Assembly (NCBI GenBank): GCA_963819685.1
Contig: CAWFXI010000007.1
Span: 310,001-374,000, forward strand
Length of the DNA stretch: 64,000 nt
Source of the DNA: CAIUGU01 sp963819685
GTDB taxonomy: Bacteria; Pseudomonadota; Gammaproteobacteria; Steroidobacterales; Steroidobacteraceae
Direction of reading: 5' to 3'
The notes under the pieces: generated by a model
Told to the model about the DNA's origin: nothing
What the model saw: only the letters and a program-made list of their open reading frames with translations
The model's database searches: none
Program-made: the position numbers and the translations under genes
In this document: positions 8,970 through 17,960 of the stretch, in pieces
How positions within the stretch are numbered: position 1 is the first letter of the stretch
Layout: each line of letters begins with the position of its first letter

Positions 8970-9497
8970 ATGCGAAGACTCAAGAGTATTCCTCTCGCCA
9001 TCCTTGCAAGCATTGCCGCCGGATCGGTCATGGCCCAAGCCCCTGCGCCTGGCCCCCTGCCCCCAGCGCCACCACGAGCCCGCGGTCCTGCGCTCGACTT
9101 GTCGATCGAGGCGGCGCAGACAGCGCTCGCCGTCTGCCTCGCGAATGGTTACAAGACAACTGTCACCGTTGTCGATTCCGCAGGCGTGCCAGTAGTCATT
9201 CTGTCCGGTGACGGTGCCCCGGAACGTACCCAGGCTATCGGTCTCAGCAAGACCGTGACGACCCTCAAGTACAAGGTCCCGAGCGGTGACATCGCTGACC
9301 GCGTCAAGACCGACGCCGCTCTTGACGCCGAAATCAAAGCCGACCCAAAAATCGGCACGGCCCGCCGCGGCGCGCTGCCACTGAAAGTCGGTGGCGAAAT
9401 CATCGGCGCCATATCGGTCTCGGGTGCGCCCGGCGGTGACAAGGACGAAGTGTGCACCCAGGCGGGCATCGACAAGATCGCAGCCAGGCTGAAGTAG
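8970..9497 (+). CDS. Exported GlcG/HbpS-like haem-binding protein
   Basis: Periplasmic protein of 175 residues with a Sec signal peptide (cleavage after SVMAQA) and a Pro-rich linker. The mature part has the GlcG/HbpS (haem-degrading, DUF336) pattern: LSIEAAQTALAVCL, VTVVDSAGVPVVI and LPLKVGGEIIGAISVSGAPGG near the C-terminus. Members bind haem or act as accessory proteins; the role here is unknown. ATG 8970 has AAAGGA nine bases upstream and directly precedes the signal peptide, so the longer open frame from 8829 is not used. Confidence 0.85.
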   Translation: MRRLKSIPLAILASIAAGSVMAQAPAPGPLPPAPPRARGPALDLSIEAAQTALAVCLANGYKTTVTVVDSAGVPVVILSGDGAPERTQAIGLSKTVTTLKYKVPSGDIADRVKTDAALDAEIKADPKIGTARRGALPLKVGGEIIGAISVSGAPGGDKDEVCTQAGIDKIAARLK

Positions 9498-9510
9498 CGG
9501 GAGCCCAGTA

Positions 9511-9630
9511 GGGACGGAGCAGGTCGCCGGGGTCTTTTCAGGACCGCCGTAAATACATCCATGTAGGCTTCGCAAAAACGTCCGGTGTTTTTGACGATCC
9601 TGAAAAGACCCCGGCGACCTGCTTCGTCCC
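9511..9630. repeat. Long inverted repeat between convergent genes
   Basis: Positions 9511-9543 and 9598-9630 are 33-base inverted arms with a single mismatch, enclosing 54 bases. The interior holds two smaller palindromes: ACATCCATGT, and AAAAAC paired with GTTTTT. The element sits between the convergent GlcG-like and MDR genes, so it could end transcription from both sides. The arm length and internal structure look more like a small mobile palindromic repeat than an ordinary terminator. Confidence 0.75.
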
Positions 9631-9680
9631 GGGAGTCAGATTTTTTTCCGACTACACCTACTGTGATTGAACGGACGTAT

Positions 9681-10835
9681 TCATCCTGCAATCCCCCTGT
9701 TCGGATTGATCAGGAACTTCTCGCCCGTCCTGAATCTCTTGCAGGCCTTGAGGATTTCCGGCTGCAGCATATCGGCCAGCGAAATTTCTCTGGTGAAGTG
9801 GCTCGCGAAGGTGGTCTTGAGTTCACGAACCACCCGGGCGCGCAGCTCACGCTCGCGAGCCGGGCCAATCCTGGCAAGCGCGGGCGTCAGCAGCCAGCCC
9901 CCGATTCCCCAGGCCATCCCGAACGATCGGTGCAACCGTGTCGGGCCCGGGTCGAGTCCCCCATAGATGTAGACCTGCTTGTGCACGGGAGAGCCATAGC
10001 GACGGAAGGGGCCTTCCCAGTCGCGGTTCAACGCTGCCTCCATGCAGGCCAGGATATGTCCCGCGAGTTCTCCACCTCCTGTTGGATCGAATCCCAACGT
10101 GGCTTTCGTTGCAAAAATTGCGTCGGTCAGCCTGTCGGTGAAATCGGGCGAGCTGGAATTGCAGACGTACACGGCACCGATGCTGCGAAGCTTGTCCGCC
10201 TGCTCGGCGCTGCGCACGACATTCACCAGCCCGATCCCTTCGCTTTGGCAGACCTTGCAAAGCATCTGCCCGAGGTTGGATGCCGCGGCTGTATGCACCA
10301 GTGCCGTGTGCCCCTCAAGGCGCATGGTTTCGACCATGCAGAGCGCCGTTAACGGGTTGATGAAGCAGGAAGCGCCCTCTGCCGGCGATGTGCCGTCTGG
10401 CAGCACCAGGCAGTTGGCCACGCGGGTGACGCGATACTGCGAATACATGCCGCCGCCATGGAGTGCCACTGTCTTGCCGAGCAGCGCGCGCGCTTCGTTG
10501 GCGGAACCAGTGGCGACCACGACTCCAGCACCTTCGTTGCCGACAGGCATCGACTGATTGAAGCGGCCAGTCAACGGGCCAATCATTACCGATGGGATGT
10601 CAGCCTTGACTACCGGCTCGCCGGCGGTACCACCGATCCGTAGCGTCTCAATCTCCGCCTCACCCAGCAGCACGCGCATATCCGAGGGATTGACAGGTGC
10701 GGCCTCCATGCGGACCAATACCTCGTCCGCCGCAAGAGGCGGAATCTCGACGCGGGCCAATGACAACTCAATTTCGCCGTTCGCCCTGACCATCGAGCGC
10801 AACTGCAAGCCAGTGGTCGGAACTGCGATCGTCAT
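9681..10835 (-). CDS. Medium-chain dehydrogenase/reductase (enoyl reductase-like)
   Basis: Cytosolic MDR-superfamily oxidoreductase of 384 residues. The GroES-like N-terminal half has APVNPSDMRVL and the VGNEGAGVV motif of quinone reductase/2-enoyl reductases. The nucleotide-binding half has LVHTAAASNLGQM where NAD(P)H would bind. The catalytic-zinc cysteine/histidine pattern of alcohol dehydrogenases is not evident, so an NADPH-dependent enoyl/quinone reduction is more likely; the substrate is unknown. The ribosome site is weak. It is separated from the downstream convergent gene by the inverted repeat. Confidence 0.8.
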   Translation of the reverse strand: MTIAVPTTGLQLRSMVRANGEIELSLARVEIPPLAADEVLVRMEAAPVNPSDMRVLLGEAEIETLRIGGTAGEPVVKADIPSVMIGPLTGRFNQSMPVGNEGAGVVVATGSANEARALLGKTVALHGGGMYSQYRVTRVANCLVLPDGTSPAEGASCFINPLTALCMVETMRLEGHTALVHTAAASNLGQMLCKVCQSEGIGLVNVVRSAEQADKLRSIGAVYVCNSSSPDFTDRLTDAIFATKATLGFDPTGGGELAGHILACMEAALNRDWEGPFRRYGSPVHKQVYIYGGLDPGPTRLHRSFGMAWGIGGWLLTPALARIGPARERELRARVVRELKTTFASHFTREISLADMLQPEILKACKRFRTGEKFLINPNRGIAG

Positions 10836-10871
10836 GAGTTGTTACTTTTTCGGCCAAAATGCCCGGTGAAA

Positions 10872-13040
10872 TCAATTTCGCTTTGCGAGCACCAGATCCC
10901 GCATGCGACGATTGTCGGCCTCGATACGACGGGCCAACGCGAGGTAGCGCGGATCCTTCGCTACGTCTTTCATGAACGGATAATCCTCGAGCCGGACGAA
11001 GTTGTCGACATCGATCAGCGTTCGAAATCCCTGGTCGGTCGCTCGGGTCAGCTCCTGCAGGGCTGCATCCACCTGCCCGAGCCCACTGAAACCGATGGCG
11101 CGAAGCCATAGCTCGTAGTTGGATGTGTATTCTGCGGGAGATGCGTCGAAACGGCGGACCAGCCCTTCGAAGATGCCGCGTGCCTCTGCTTCCCTGCCAC
11201 CCAGTCGCAAAGCGTACGCAATGAACACAGCGTCAAGTGGTGCGTAGTTGTCGACGATCTGCGCGTCGAAGACATCTCCCGGAACGAAGGCCTTGAGTGC
11301 AGCGCCAGCCCCGGAGACGTCGTTGGCAAGCACCGTTTGCAGTAATTGCGTCGGCAGCCAGATCGGATCGCCCGTCTCTTTATACTGCGCGGCAGCCAGC
11401 TGCCGGAGCGCGACACTATCGCCGGTACGCAAAAGCAGGACTGCCCTGGCCAACGCGGCTGCAGCCGGCGGCTCACGAATACCTCCCAGCGTCGCTCGCA
11501 TCTCCGAGTCCATCCCGAGATTGGCATAAATGTTCGCAAGCAGCAGTCCGGCAAGCGGATCGGCGGCGATCAATGCAGGGTCGTCAAGAACCAGGGCGGC
11601 TTCGTCCAGTTTGCCCTGTGAGATCAGCAGCTGGCCGAGCGACACTTTGGCGTTGGTGAAGTCAGGGTGAAGACTGATCAGGCTTTCGTACTGGCGCCGG
11701 GCTTCACCGAACTTGCCCTGGCTTTCGAGCGCCGTGCCGAGCAACTTCTGCGTCTGCCGCGACAGCGGATCGATCTCCAGAGCACGCCTGAGCAGTGCAA
11801 TGGATTGTTCGGTCTGGCCGCCGGTCAACAGCTGCGCTCCCAGCATTGCGAGGGCATCGGCATTGCGGGGATTGATCTCCACTGCTTTCCGGAGCGAAGA
11901 CAGCGCCGTGTCCATGCTGGTGCGATCACTGGACCTGATCGCGAGCACTCGATGTACATAGCCGTGTACCCGCCATGCTTCAGAAGACTGCGGGTCAAGT
12001 TCAAGCGCCTTGTCGATCGCCGCTTCGCTTTCACGGCGAGCCTGATCGAAATCGAGGGCAAGATAATTCTGGGCGAGCAACAACGTCGCTTCGGCAAAGC
12101 CAACGAGCGCTGCTGCATTGGCGGGTTCAAGCGTGATCAGTTCCTGGTACAACCGGCGGGATTGCTCCAGTTCCGTACGCTCCTGTTTACGCAGTCGCGA
12201 GCGGGCTACGAGCTCGAGCTGGTAGGCACGCGGATCTCGCGGGGTGACACTGGAACTGCCGGGGGTGCCAAGCAATCGCGCCTGCAGGGTTTCTGCCACC
12301 GCACGCGAAATTCGGGTCTGAACCACGAAGACATCGCTCATGGTCTGGTCGAAAGTCTGCGACCACAGGTGGAAGCCGTCCGACACCTGGATGAGCTGGG
12401 CCGTGATCCTCAGGTTTTCTCCGGAACGACGGACACTGCCTTCGAGTACATGTGCGACTCCCAGCCGTCGACCTATTTCCCGCAGGTCTTCGTTGCGACC
12501 CTTGAAATAGAACGATGAAGTACGGCCTGCGACTTTGAGGTCGGAGATCTGTGCCAGGCCATTGATCACCTCTTCAGTCAATCCGTCTGCGAAGTAGTCG
12601 CCGTCGGTGACATCACTGAAGTTGACGAAGGGCAGAACGGCAATGGACCTGGCATGCAGTGGCAGCGCGTCTTCGGCTTCCCCGGGTGCCCGCCCACGAG
12701 AATCGAGCACGAGGTTGATCACGGCGAAGGCGAGCATCGCGAGCGTCACGCCCAGTAAAGTCCAGTCAAACCAGCCAAGGCGCGAGGGTGCCTGCCCGGC
12801 ATCGGTTCGGGTTCGCTTGAGCCCCTCCTCCGTCCACTCAAATGCATAAGCGAGCAGCATGACCACGGGAAACCCCAGCAGGTACAGGGTCGCGATCAGC
12901 GTGACGGTCCAGCGAGGCAGATTCAGTGCGGGCAACAGGTTGTTCGCAACCTGAAAAACGGCATAGCCGGCGGCGGCATAAACGCCTGCCACACGAATGA
13001 CATGCCGCTGCTTGAGTCGCCCGAGAAAGGCTTTCAGCAT
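10872..13040 (-). CDS. Membrane-anchored FlgO/TolB_N-like domain and TPR protein
   Basis: Protein of 722 residues. Two hydrophobic segments in the first 60 residues are followed by the domain with SIAVLPFVNFSDVTDGDYFADGL split as SIAVLPF and YFADGLTEEVINGLA, then VLEGSVRRSGENLRITAQL. This is the FlgO/TolB-N-like module often placed after adenylate-cyclase or DNA-binding domains. The rest (about 330-720) is tetratricopeptide repeats. No cyclase or regulator domain is present. The frame is open to 13184, but ATG 13040, preceded by GGAG, gives the normal membrane N-terminus. It is divergent from the ABC operon. Confidence 0.8.
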   Translation of the reverse strand: MLKAFLGRLKQRHVIRVAGVYAAAGYAVFQVANNLLPALNLPRWTVTLIATLYLLGFPVVMLLAYAFEWTEEGLKRTRTDAGQAPSRLGWFDWTLLGVTLAMLAFAVINLVLDSRGRAPGEAEDALPLHARSIAVLPFVNFSDVTDGDYFADGLTEEVINGLAQISDLKVAGRTSSFYFKGRNEDLREIGRRLGVAHVLEGSVRRSGENLRITAQLIQVSDGFHLWSQTFDQTMSDVFVVQTRISRAVAETLQARLLGTPGSSSVTPRDPRAYQLELVARSRLRKQERTELEQSRRLYQELITLEPANAAALVGFAEATLLLAQNYLALDFDQARRESEAAIDKALELDPQSSEAWRVHGYVHRVLAIRSSDRTSMDTALSSLRKAVEINPRNADALAMLGAQLLTGGQTEQSIALLRRALEIDPLSRQTQKLLGTALESQGKFGEARRQYESLISLHPDFTNAKVSLGQLLISQGKLDEAALVLDDPALIAADPLAGLLLANIYANLGMDSEMRATLGGIREPPAAAALARAVLLLRTGDSVALRQLAAAQYKETGDPIWLPTQLLQTVLANDVSGAGAALKAFVPGDVFDAQIVDNYAPLDAVFIAYALRLGGREAEARGIFEGLVRRFDASPAEYTSNYELWLRAIGFSGLGQVDAALQELTRATDQGFRTLIDVDNFVRLEDYPFMKDVAKDPRYLALARRIEADNRRMRDLVLAKRN

Positions 13041-13149
13041 CCCCTGCTCCCTACGTCGCCTGTGGATAATATGACTTGAGCGGCATCGAGCGGAAGCTTC
13101 GTTCAATGCCTGATTCGCAAGGTGCTGCAATCCGTTATCCTTGCGGCCC

Positions 13150-14076
13150 ATGCAACCCATCATCGAGATCGTCGGCCTGTCCAAGACCTATGCGTCGGGG
13201 TTCAAGGCACTCAGGCAGATCGACCTTGAAATCCGCCGTGGCGAAATCTTCGCCCTGTTGGGCCCGAATGGCGCCGGCAAGACCACGCTGATCAATATCA
13301 TCTGCGGAATCGTCAACCCTTCCACGGGCAGCGTCAGCGTGGATGGCCACGACATACGCAAAGACTTCCGCGCTGCCCGTTCACTCATCGGGCTGGTCCC
13401 TCAGGAACTCACGACGGACGCATTCGAGTCGGTCTGGGCAACGGTCTCCTTCAGTCGCGGCCTGTTCGGCAAGACGGCCAATCCGGCGCACATCGAGAAG
13501 GTTCTGAAGGAGCTGTCGCTGTGGGACAAGAAGGATAACCGGATCATGACGCTGTCCGGCGGCATGAAGCGACGCGTGCTGATCGCCAAGGCCCTGTCCC
13601 ATGAACCCAAGGTCCTGTTTCTGGACGAACCCACGGCGGGGGTCGATGTCAGCCTGCGCAAGGATATGTGGCAGGTGGTCCGCAACCTGCGTGATTCGGG
13701 GGTGACCATCATCCTGACGACGCACTACCTGGAGGAAGCCGAGGATATGGCCGACCGGATCGGCGTGATCAGCAAGGGCGAGCTGATTCTGGTCGAAGAC
13801 AAGGTGGCGCTCATGCGCAAGCTCGGCAAGAAGCAGCTGACGCTGCATCTGCACGAACCGCTGGCAGTCCTGCCGGCCGGATTGTCCGCGTATTCCCTGG
13901 CCCTTGTCGCCCAGGGCCAGGATCTGATCTACACCTACGACATCCAGGCCGAGCGTACAGGGATCACTTCGCTACTCAAGGACCTGGCCGATGCCGGAAT
14001 CCGCTTTCGGGACCTGAACACGACGCAAAGTTCGCTCGAGGATATCTTTGTGGACCTCGTGAGGCAGAATCAATGA
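13150..14076 (+). CDS. ABC-2 exporter ATP-binding subunit
   Basis: ATPase subunit of an ABC exporter, 308 residues. Walker A is GPNGAGKTT, the signature motif LSGGMKRR, Walker B VLFLDEPTAGVD, and the H-loop TTHYLEEAEDMADR. The C-terminal extension fits drug/polysaccharide-type ABC-2 ATPases (YadG-like). The substrate is unknown. ATG 13150 gives the usual N-terminus; an upstream in-frame TTG at 13141 is possible. Its stop overlaps the start of the permease (ATGA), so the two are translationally coupled. Confidence 0.92.
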   Translation: MQPIIEIVGLSKTYASGFKALRQIDLEIRRGEIFALLGPNGAGKTTLINIICGIVNPSTGSVSVDGHDIRKDFRAARSLIGLVPQELTTDAFESVWATVSFSRGLFGKTANPAHIEKVLKELSLWDKKDNRIMTLSGGMKRRVLIAKALSHEPKVLFLDEPTAGVDVSLRKDMWQVVRNLRDSGVTIILTTHYLEEAEDMADRIGVISKGELILVEDKVALMRKLGKKQLTLHLHEPLAVLPAGLSAYSLALVAQGQDLIYTYDIQAERTGITSLLKDLADAGIRFRDLNTTQSSLEDIFVDLVRQNQ

Positions 14077-14834
14077 ATTATCCCGGCGTGCGCGCGATCT
14101 ACCGCTTCGAGATGGCACGGACCGGGCGGACTCTCATGCAGAGCATCGTCTCGCCCGTGATTTCCACATCACTGTATTTCGTCGTGTTCGGCGCCGCCAT
14201 CGGCAGCCGCATCACGGAGATCGAGGGCGTGAGCTACGGCGCGTTCATCGTTCCCGGCCTCATCATGCTGACACTGCTGACACAAAGCATCGCGAACGCA
14301 TCGTTTGGTATCTATTTTCCGCGTTTCACCGGCACCATCTATGAACTGCTGTCGGCGCCGCTGTCGTTCATCGAGATCCTGGCGGGGTATGTTGGCGCGG
14401 CCGCGTCCAAGTCCATCATTCTCGGGTTGATCATCCTGGCGACCGCCGGATTCTTCGTGCCGCTGCAGATTGCGCATCCTTTCTGGATGCTGGCGTTCCT
14501 GGTGCTGACGTCCGTGGCTTTCAGCCTGTTCGGCTTCATCATTGGCATCTGGGCGGATGGCTTCGAGAAGCTGCAGATCATCCCGCTGCTGATCATCACG
14601 CCGCTCACCTTCCTGGGCGGGACGTTTTATTCGATCAGCGTGCTGCCACCACCGTGGAGCACCATCGCGTTGTTCAATCCGGTCGTGTATCTCGTCAGCG
14701 GCTTCAGGTGGAGCTTCTACGAAGTCGCCGACGTCAGCGTGGCCCTGAGCCTGTCCATGACGGTGGCTTTTCTGCTGCTCTGCTTAGGAGTCGTCGGGTG
14801 GATGTTCAAGACAGGCTACCGGCTGCGGAATTAG
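14073..14834 (+). CDS. ABC-2 type permease subunit
   Basis: Inner-membrane partner of the preceding ATPase, 253 residues with six predicted helices. The PLTFLGGTFYSISVLPP segment is the conserved ABC-2 (YadH-like) permease motif. It starts within the ATPase stop codon (ATGA overlap). Together they form a simple two-gene exporter. The 3' end overlaps the convergent cytochrome gene by 4 nt. Confidence 0.92.
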   Translation: MNYPGVRAIYRFEMARTGRTLMQSIVSPVISTSLYFVVFGAAIGSRITEIEGVSYGAFIVPGLIMLTLLTQSIANASFGIYFPRFTGTIYELLSAPLSFIEILAGYVGAAASKSIILGLIILATAGFFVPLQIAHPFWMLAFLVLTSVAFSLFGFIIGIWADGFEKLQIIPLLIITPLTFLGGTFYSISVLPPPWSTIALFNPVVYLVSGFRWSFYEVADVSVALSLSMTVAFLLLCLGVVGWMFKTGYRLRN

Positions 14835-15358
14835 GGCTTGCGCTCCGGATACGCCAGCACAAAGCCGTCGCGGTTCGGCATCTTCACCTTGGGCAATGAC
14901 TGGGCGTTCATTACCGCGCCGTCCTTGATGATGCCGTTCAACGACAGCAAATAGGCCGTCAACGCATAGGTCTCATCGCTGGTTAACGACTGCGGCGCCT
15001 GAAAGGGCATTGCACGACGAATGTAGTCGAAGACAGTGGTTGCATAAGGCCAGTAACTACCGACCGTCTTCACCGGCGTCGCTGTTGGGAGGCTTCCCTG
15101 GCCGCCAACCAGACGATCGAATGGCTGCCCGGCCCCTTCCTGGTTATGGCACGCGGCACATTTCTCCAGGAATATCGCTTTGCCTTGCACAGCTGTCCCC
15201 GATCCGGAAGGCAGTCCAGTGCCATCCGGCGGAATGCTGATGTTCCACGCGGCGATATCAGCGGGCTGCACAGCCACCCCAAGACCCGGACCTTCGGCAG
15301 CCCAGCCGGAAAAAGACACCAGTGCCAAGGCGAGGCTGAGCAAGTTACGCGTGCACAT
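14831..15358 (-). CDS. Periplasmic mono-haem cytochrome c, SoxD-like partner
   Basis: Exported cytochrome c of 175 residues. The signal peptide ends near SGWAAEG; the haem motif CAACH is at residues 67-71, and a Met in AMPFQAP is the likely sixth ligand. It overlaps the 3' end of the SoxC-type gene by 14 nt, so it is probably the electron acceptor of that enzyme. Classical SoxD is about twice as long and di-haem; this is a short single-haem version, so the symbol is withheld. Confidence 0.8.
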   Translation of the reverse strand: MCTRNLLSLALALVSFSGWAAEGPGLGVAVQPADIAAWNISIPPDGTGLPSGSGTAVQGKAIFLEKCAACHNQEGAGQPFDRLVGGQGSLPTATPVKTVGSYWPYATTVFDYIRRAMPFQAPQSLTSDETYALTAYLLSLNGIIKDGAVMNAQSLPKVKMPNRDGFVLAYPERKP

Positions 15359-16721
15359 TGCTCACCTCCCCGTTTGCAGCCACCCTCCAGTTCTGGATGG
15401 CGTGGTTGTGATAGTTCGACTTGAGGCCGAGTCTGGCGATCAACTCGTCACGCGTCGGCTGGACTGCGCCGCTCTCATCGATAGCCCGGCTCTTGAGAAT
15501 GGCAGGTCCACCGTTCCAGCGCCATGCAAGGCGGAATCGCGTCAACGATTTCGAAAGCACTGGCTCCGACAACGCGGCCTCCGCCCATGTACTGCCACCG
15601 TCGGCGGAGACTTCCACGCGGGCAATCCTGCCTGCACCTGACCAGGCGATTCCGGTGATTTCGTAGATGCCCGGTCCCTGCATGGTGAGCCCGAATGACG
15701 GACTCGTAATGACTGACTTCACGCCCATGGGGAAAGTGAACATCAGCGATTTGCCGTCGGCCAACGTATCCGTGTACTTCGACGTTTCATCCTTCGTCAT
15801 GGTAGGACCAGTCGTCACGTTAAGACGTCGCAGCCATTTGACGTTCATGTTGCCTTCGAAACCCGGCAGGAACAGCCGCAGCGGATAGCCCTGCTCCGGA
15901 CGAATCCTCTCGCCATTCTGATACAAGGCAATCAGCGCATCGTCCATCGCTTTTGCCATCGGTACGCTGCGACTCATCGCCGCTGCGTCGGCACCCTCCG
16001 CAAGTAACCAGCTCGCGCCCGGTTCCACTCCCGCCTCATCGAGCAGGATGGAAAGCGGTACCCCGGTCCATTCGCTGCATGAAAGGAGCCCGTGCAATGT
16101 GCCACAGGTGGCCTGTGGGGCTTCCGCGGCCCAGTTGGCCGCACTGTTCCCGGAGCATTCCAGAAACTGGATCCGCGTCACGGTTGGATAGCGCAACAGC
16201 GCGTCGACCGTAAAACTGAGCGGCCGCTTTACGCGGCCATGAATGACCAGACGATGCATCGCGGGATCAATATCCGGCACGCCGCTGTGGTGACGCTCGA
16301 AATGCAGTCCGTTGGGTGTGATCGTGCCTTTGAGCAGTTCATGCGGCGTGCGCGAAGAACCGCTGCCGACGGCACCCGGTCTTGCTGTAACGACACGCTG
16401 GACTGTGCTTTCGAATCTCGAGGGCTGGCCATAGCCGCTCATCGGCGCGCCAGGCGCTTTCATCCATTGCGGAATGGCGAGCGTTTCAGCGGCAACGGGC
16501 TGAGCTGCCAGCAGTGAAAGTCCGCCGGCGCCGAACAGCGCTGCGCCCTGTGTCAGGAACAGACGCCGATGGAGCAATCCGTTTCCGGCGACGACATCGT
16601 CCCCGGTTCCAATTGAATCAGGTTGCTTCTGCTGCGGCACGATTCCCCCCAACGCCTGGTTCTGCTTTTCTTCTGCAACCCGAAGAACCCGTCCGGGTGT
16701 CTTCGCTGATCTTCGGACCAT
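15345..16721 (-). CDS. soxC: SoxC-type sulfane/sulfite dehydrogenase molybdopterin subunit
   Basis: Periplasmic molybdoenzyme of the sulfite-oxidase family, 458 residues. A Tat-like signal (HRRLFLTQGAALFGAGG) follows a 50-residue leader typical of SoxC. Hallmarks are GTITPNGLHFERHH, GVPDIDP and the molybdenum-ligand cysteine Cys189 in FLECSGNS. The C-terminal half holds the dimerisation domain. The start lies 2 nt after the stop of the upstream barrel gene, and the cytochrome follows with overlap, so all four genes form an operon. No soxXYZAB genes are present, so plain sulfite oxidation is as likely as full thiosulfate oxidation. Confidence 0.88.
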   Translation of the reverse strand: MVRRSAKTPGRVLRVAEEKQNQALGGIVPQQKQPDSIGTGDDVVAGNGLLHRRLFLTQGAALFGAGGLSLLAAQPVAAETLAIPQWMKAPGAPMSGYGQPSRFESTVQRVVTARPGAVGSGSSRTPHELLKGTITPNGLHFERHHSGVPDIDPAMHRLVIHGRVKRPLSFTVDALLRYPTVTRIQFLECSGNSAANWAAEAPQATCGTLHGLLSCSEWTGVPLSILLDEAGVEPGASWLLAEGADAAAMSRSVPMAKAMDDALIALYQNGERIRPEQGYPLRLFLPGFEGNMNVKWLRRLNVTTGPTMTKDETSKYTDTLADGKSLMFTFPMGVKSVITSPSFGLTMQGPGIYEITGIAWSGAGRIARVEVSADGGSTWAEAALSEPVLSKSLTRFRLAWRWNGGPAILKSRAIDESGAVQPTRDELIARLGLKSNYHNHAIQNWRVAANGEVSNVHA

Positions 16722-16723
16722 GG

Positions 16724-17959
16724 CTACAGGTTGCTGAAAGTGTACCTTATCGCAACCTGCAACGAGTCTTCGACTGCGGCAGTCGGCAGCCCGACAAGCC
16801 TGCGTTGTCGCAACTGGCTATCGTTCCGCAGTGCCTCGCCGACGAACTGCCATTGGTCGTTCAGGTCGAAGAACCACGCGAGCGTCCAGGCATGGCCATC
16901 CTGCCAGCTATCGAAGAATGCGGCCCCCCGGACCGTCTCAGTGTAAAAGCGGTCATAGCGGGCGCTCCACCGCTGACGGCCATAAGTCTTGCTGACGAGC
17001 AGGAAATCAGCTTCGTAATCGAGAATGCTTGCACCCTTGCCATCCGGGCTGGGCGCCACACCGGTATCGCCATCCATGTGTTGCGCAATCACTGTCCAGG
17101 CTCGCGGCAACTCCAGACGCATGCCATACGAGTTGAAGCGTGACAACCACGCGTACTGCGTATCGTCTTTTGCGCCGGGGTCACCGCGATTGTCGTAGTG
17201 CAACGCTTTCAGTACCAGCCGGTCGCGCCAGGAGAATTCGAGCCCGGAGTAGTACCCCACCCGGTTGTCAATCTCGGAAAAAAACTCGAGCTGCGGAGGT
17301 CCAAACCCGACTGCCTCCGACTTGGGCAGGCGGCCAAACAGTGGTGACTGCCGATCGTGCACCGCCCACCCCCGCTGGTAGATCAGGATGCCCATCGGAT
17401 CGTTCCAGCCGTAGAGCCCGAGCACGACACCGACGTCAAAGGGTCGCCCCACGCCGGCGCCCGCGTTGGTGAGACTGATCTCGCCACCAATTGTCCGGAT
17501 CTCTTCACCCAACCAGGTGTTGATGGCTGAAGGGCTTAAGGTGTAGATGCTTTGCCAGCCAACACCGCGGTTCTCCATGGAAACCGGCGGGTAAAACGCC
17601 CCCAGTTTCGCGCGCCAGCGCCACTCCGAAACCGGCACGGGACGCCATTCCAGAAACGCTTCGGTGAGATCGATCGGGTTCTTGTCACCGTCACCCGTGG
17701 CAAACAGCGTAATTGTCGCGCGGAGGGTATCGGTCAGCGGTCCCGTGTAATCCAGCATGACATTGCCCAGTTGCAGTCCGTCATGATCTTCATCAAAACG
17801 CAGCAGACCTGTGCCGCCTTCCGTGAACGATTTCAGGGACGAATCGACCGCGATAAAGCGCACATCCACTTGCGCCGTGAACTCGTGAGGACTGGCTGCC
17901 CGGGTCATGGCTGACCACAGGCCGAAACTCAGCAGCAGCAGTACAGGACGTATCTGCAC
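16724..17959 (-). CDS. Outer-membrane beta-barrel protein of the sox-like operon
   Basis: Exported protein of 411 residues; the signal peptide ends near AMTRAAS. The body alternates short aromatic-rich strands (for example RWRAKLGAF, DRLVLKALHYDN, LQVAIRYTF) and ends close to an aromatic residue, as in porin-like barrels. I do not recognise a named family. GTG 17959 is the start; it lies one base from the stop of the cupredoxin gene, suggesting translational coupling. Its position suggests it lets a sulfur anion or electron-transfer partner through the outer membrane, which is inference. Confidence 0.7.
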   Translation of the reverse strand: MQIRPVLLLLSFGLWSAMTRAASPHEFTAQVDVRFIAVDSSLKSFTEGGTGLLRFDEDHDGLQLGNVMLDYTGPLTDTLRATITLFATGDGDKNPIDLTEAFLEWRPVPVSEWRWRAKLGAFYPPVSMENRGVGWQSIYTLSPSAINTWLGEEIRTIGGEISLTNAGAGVGRPFDVGVVLGLYGWNDPMGILIYQRGWAVHDRQSPLFGRLPKSEAVGFGPPQLEFFSEIDNRVGYYSGLEFSWRDRLVLKALHYDNRGDPGAKDDTQYAWLSRFNSYGMRLELPRAWTVIAQHMDGDTGVAPSPDGKGASILDYEADFLLVSKTYGRQRWSARYDRFYTETVRGAAFFDSWQDGHAWTLAWFFDLNDQWQFVGEALRNDSQLRQRRLVGLPTAAVEDSLQVAIRYTFSNL

Positions 17960-17960
17960 T

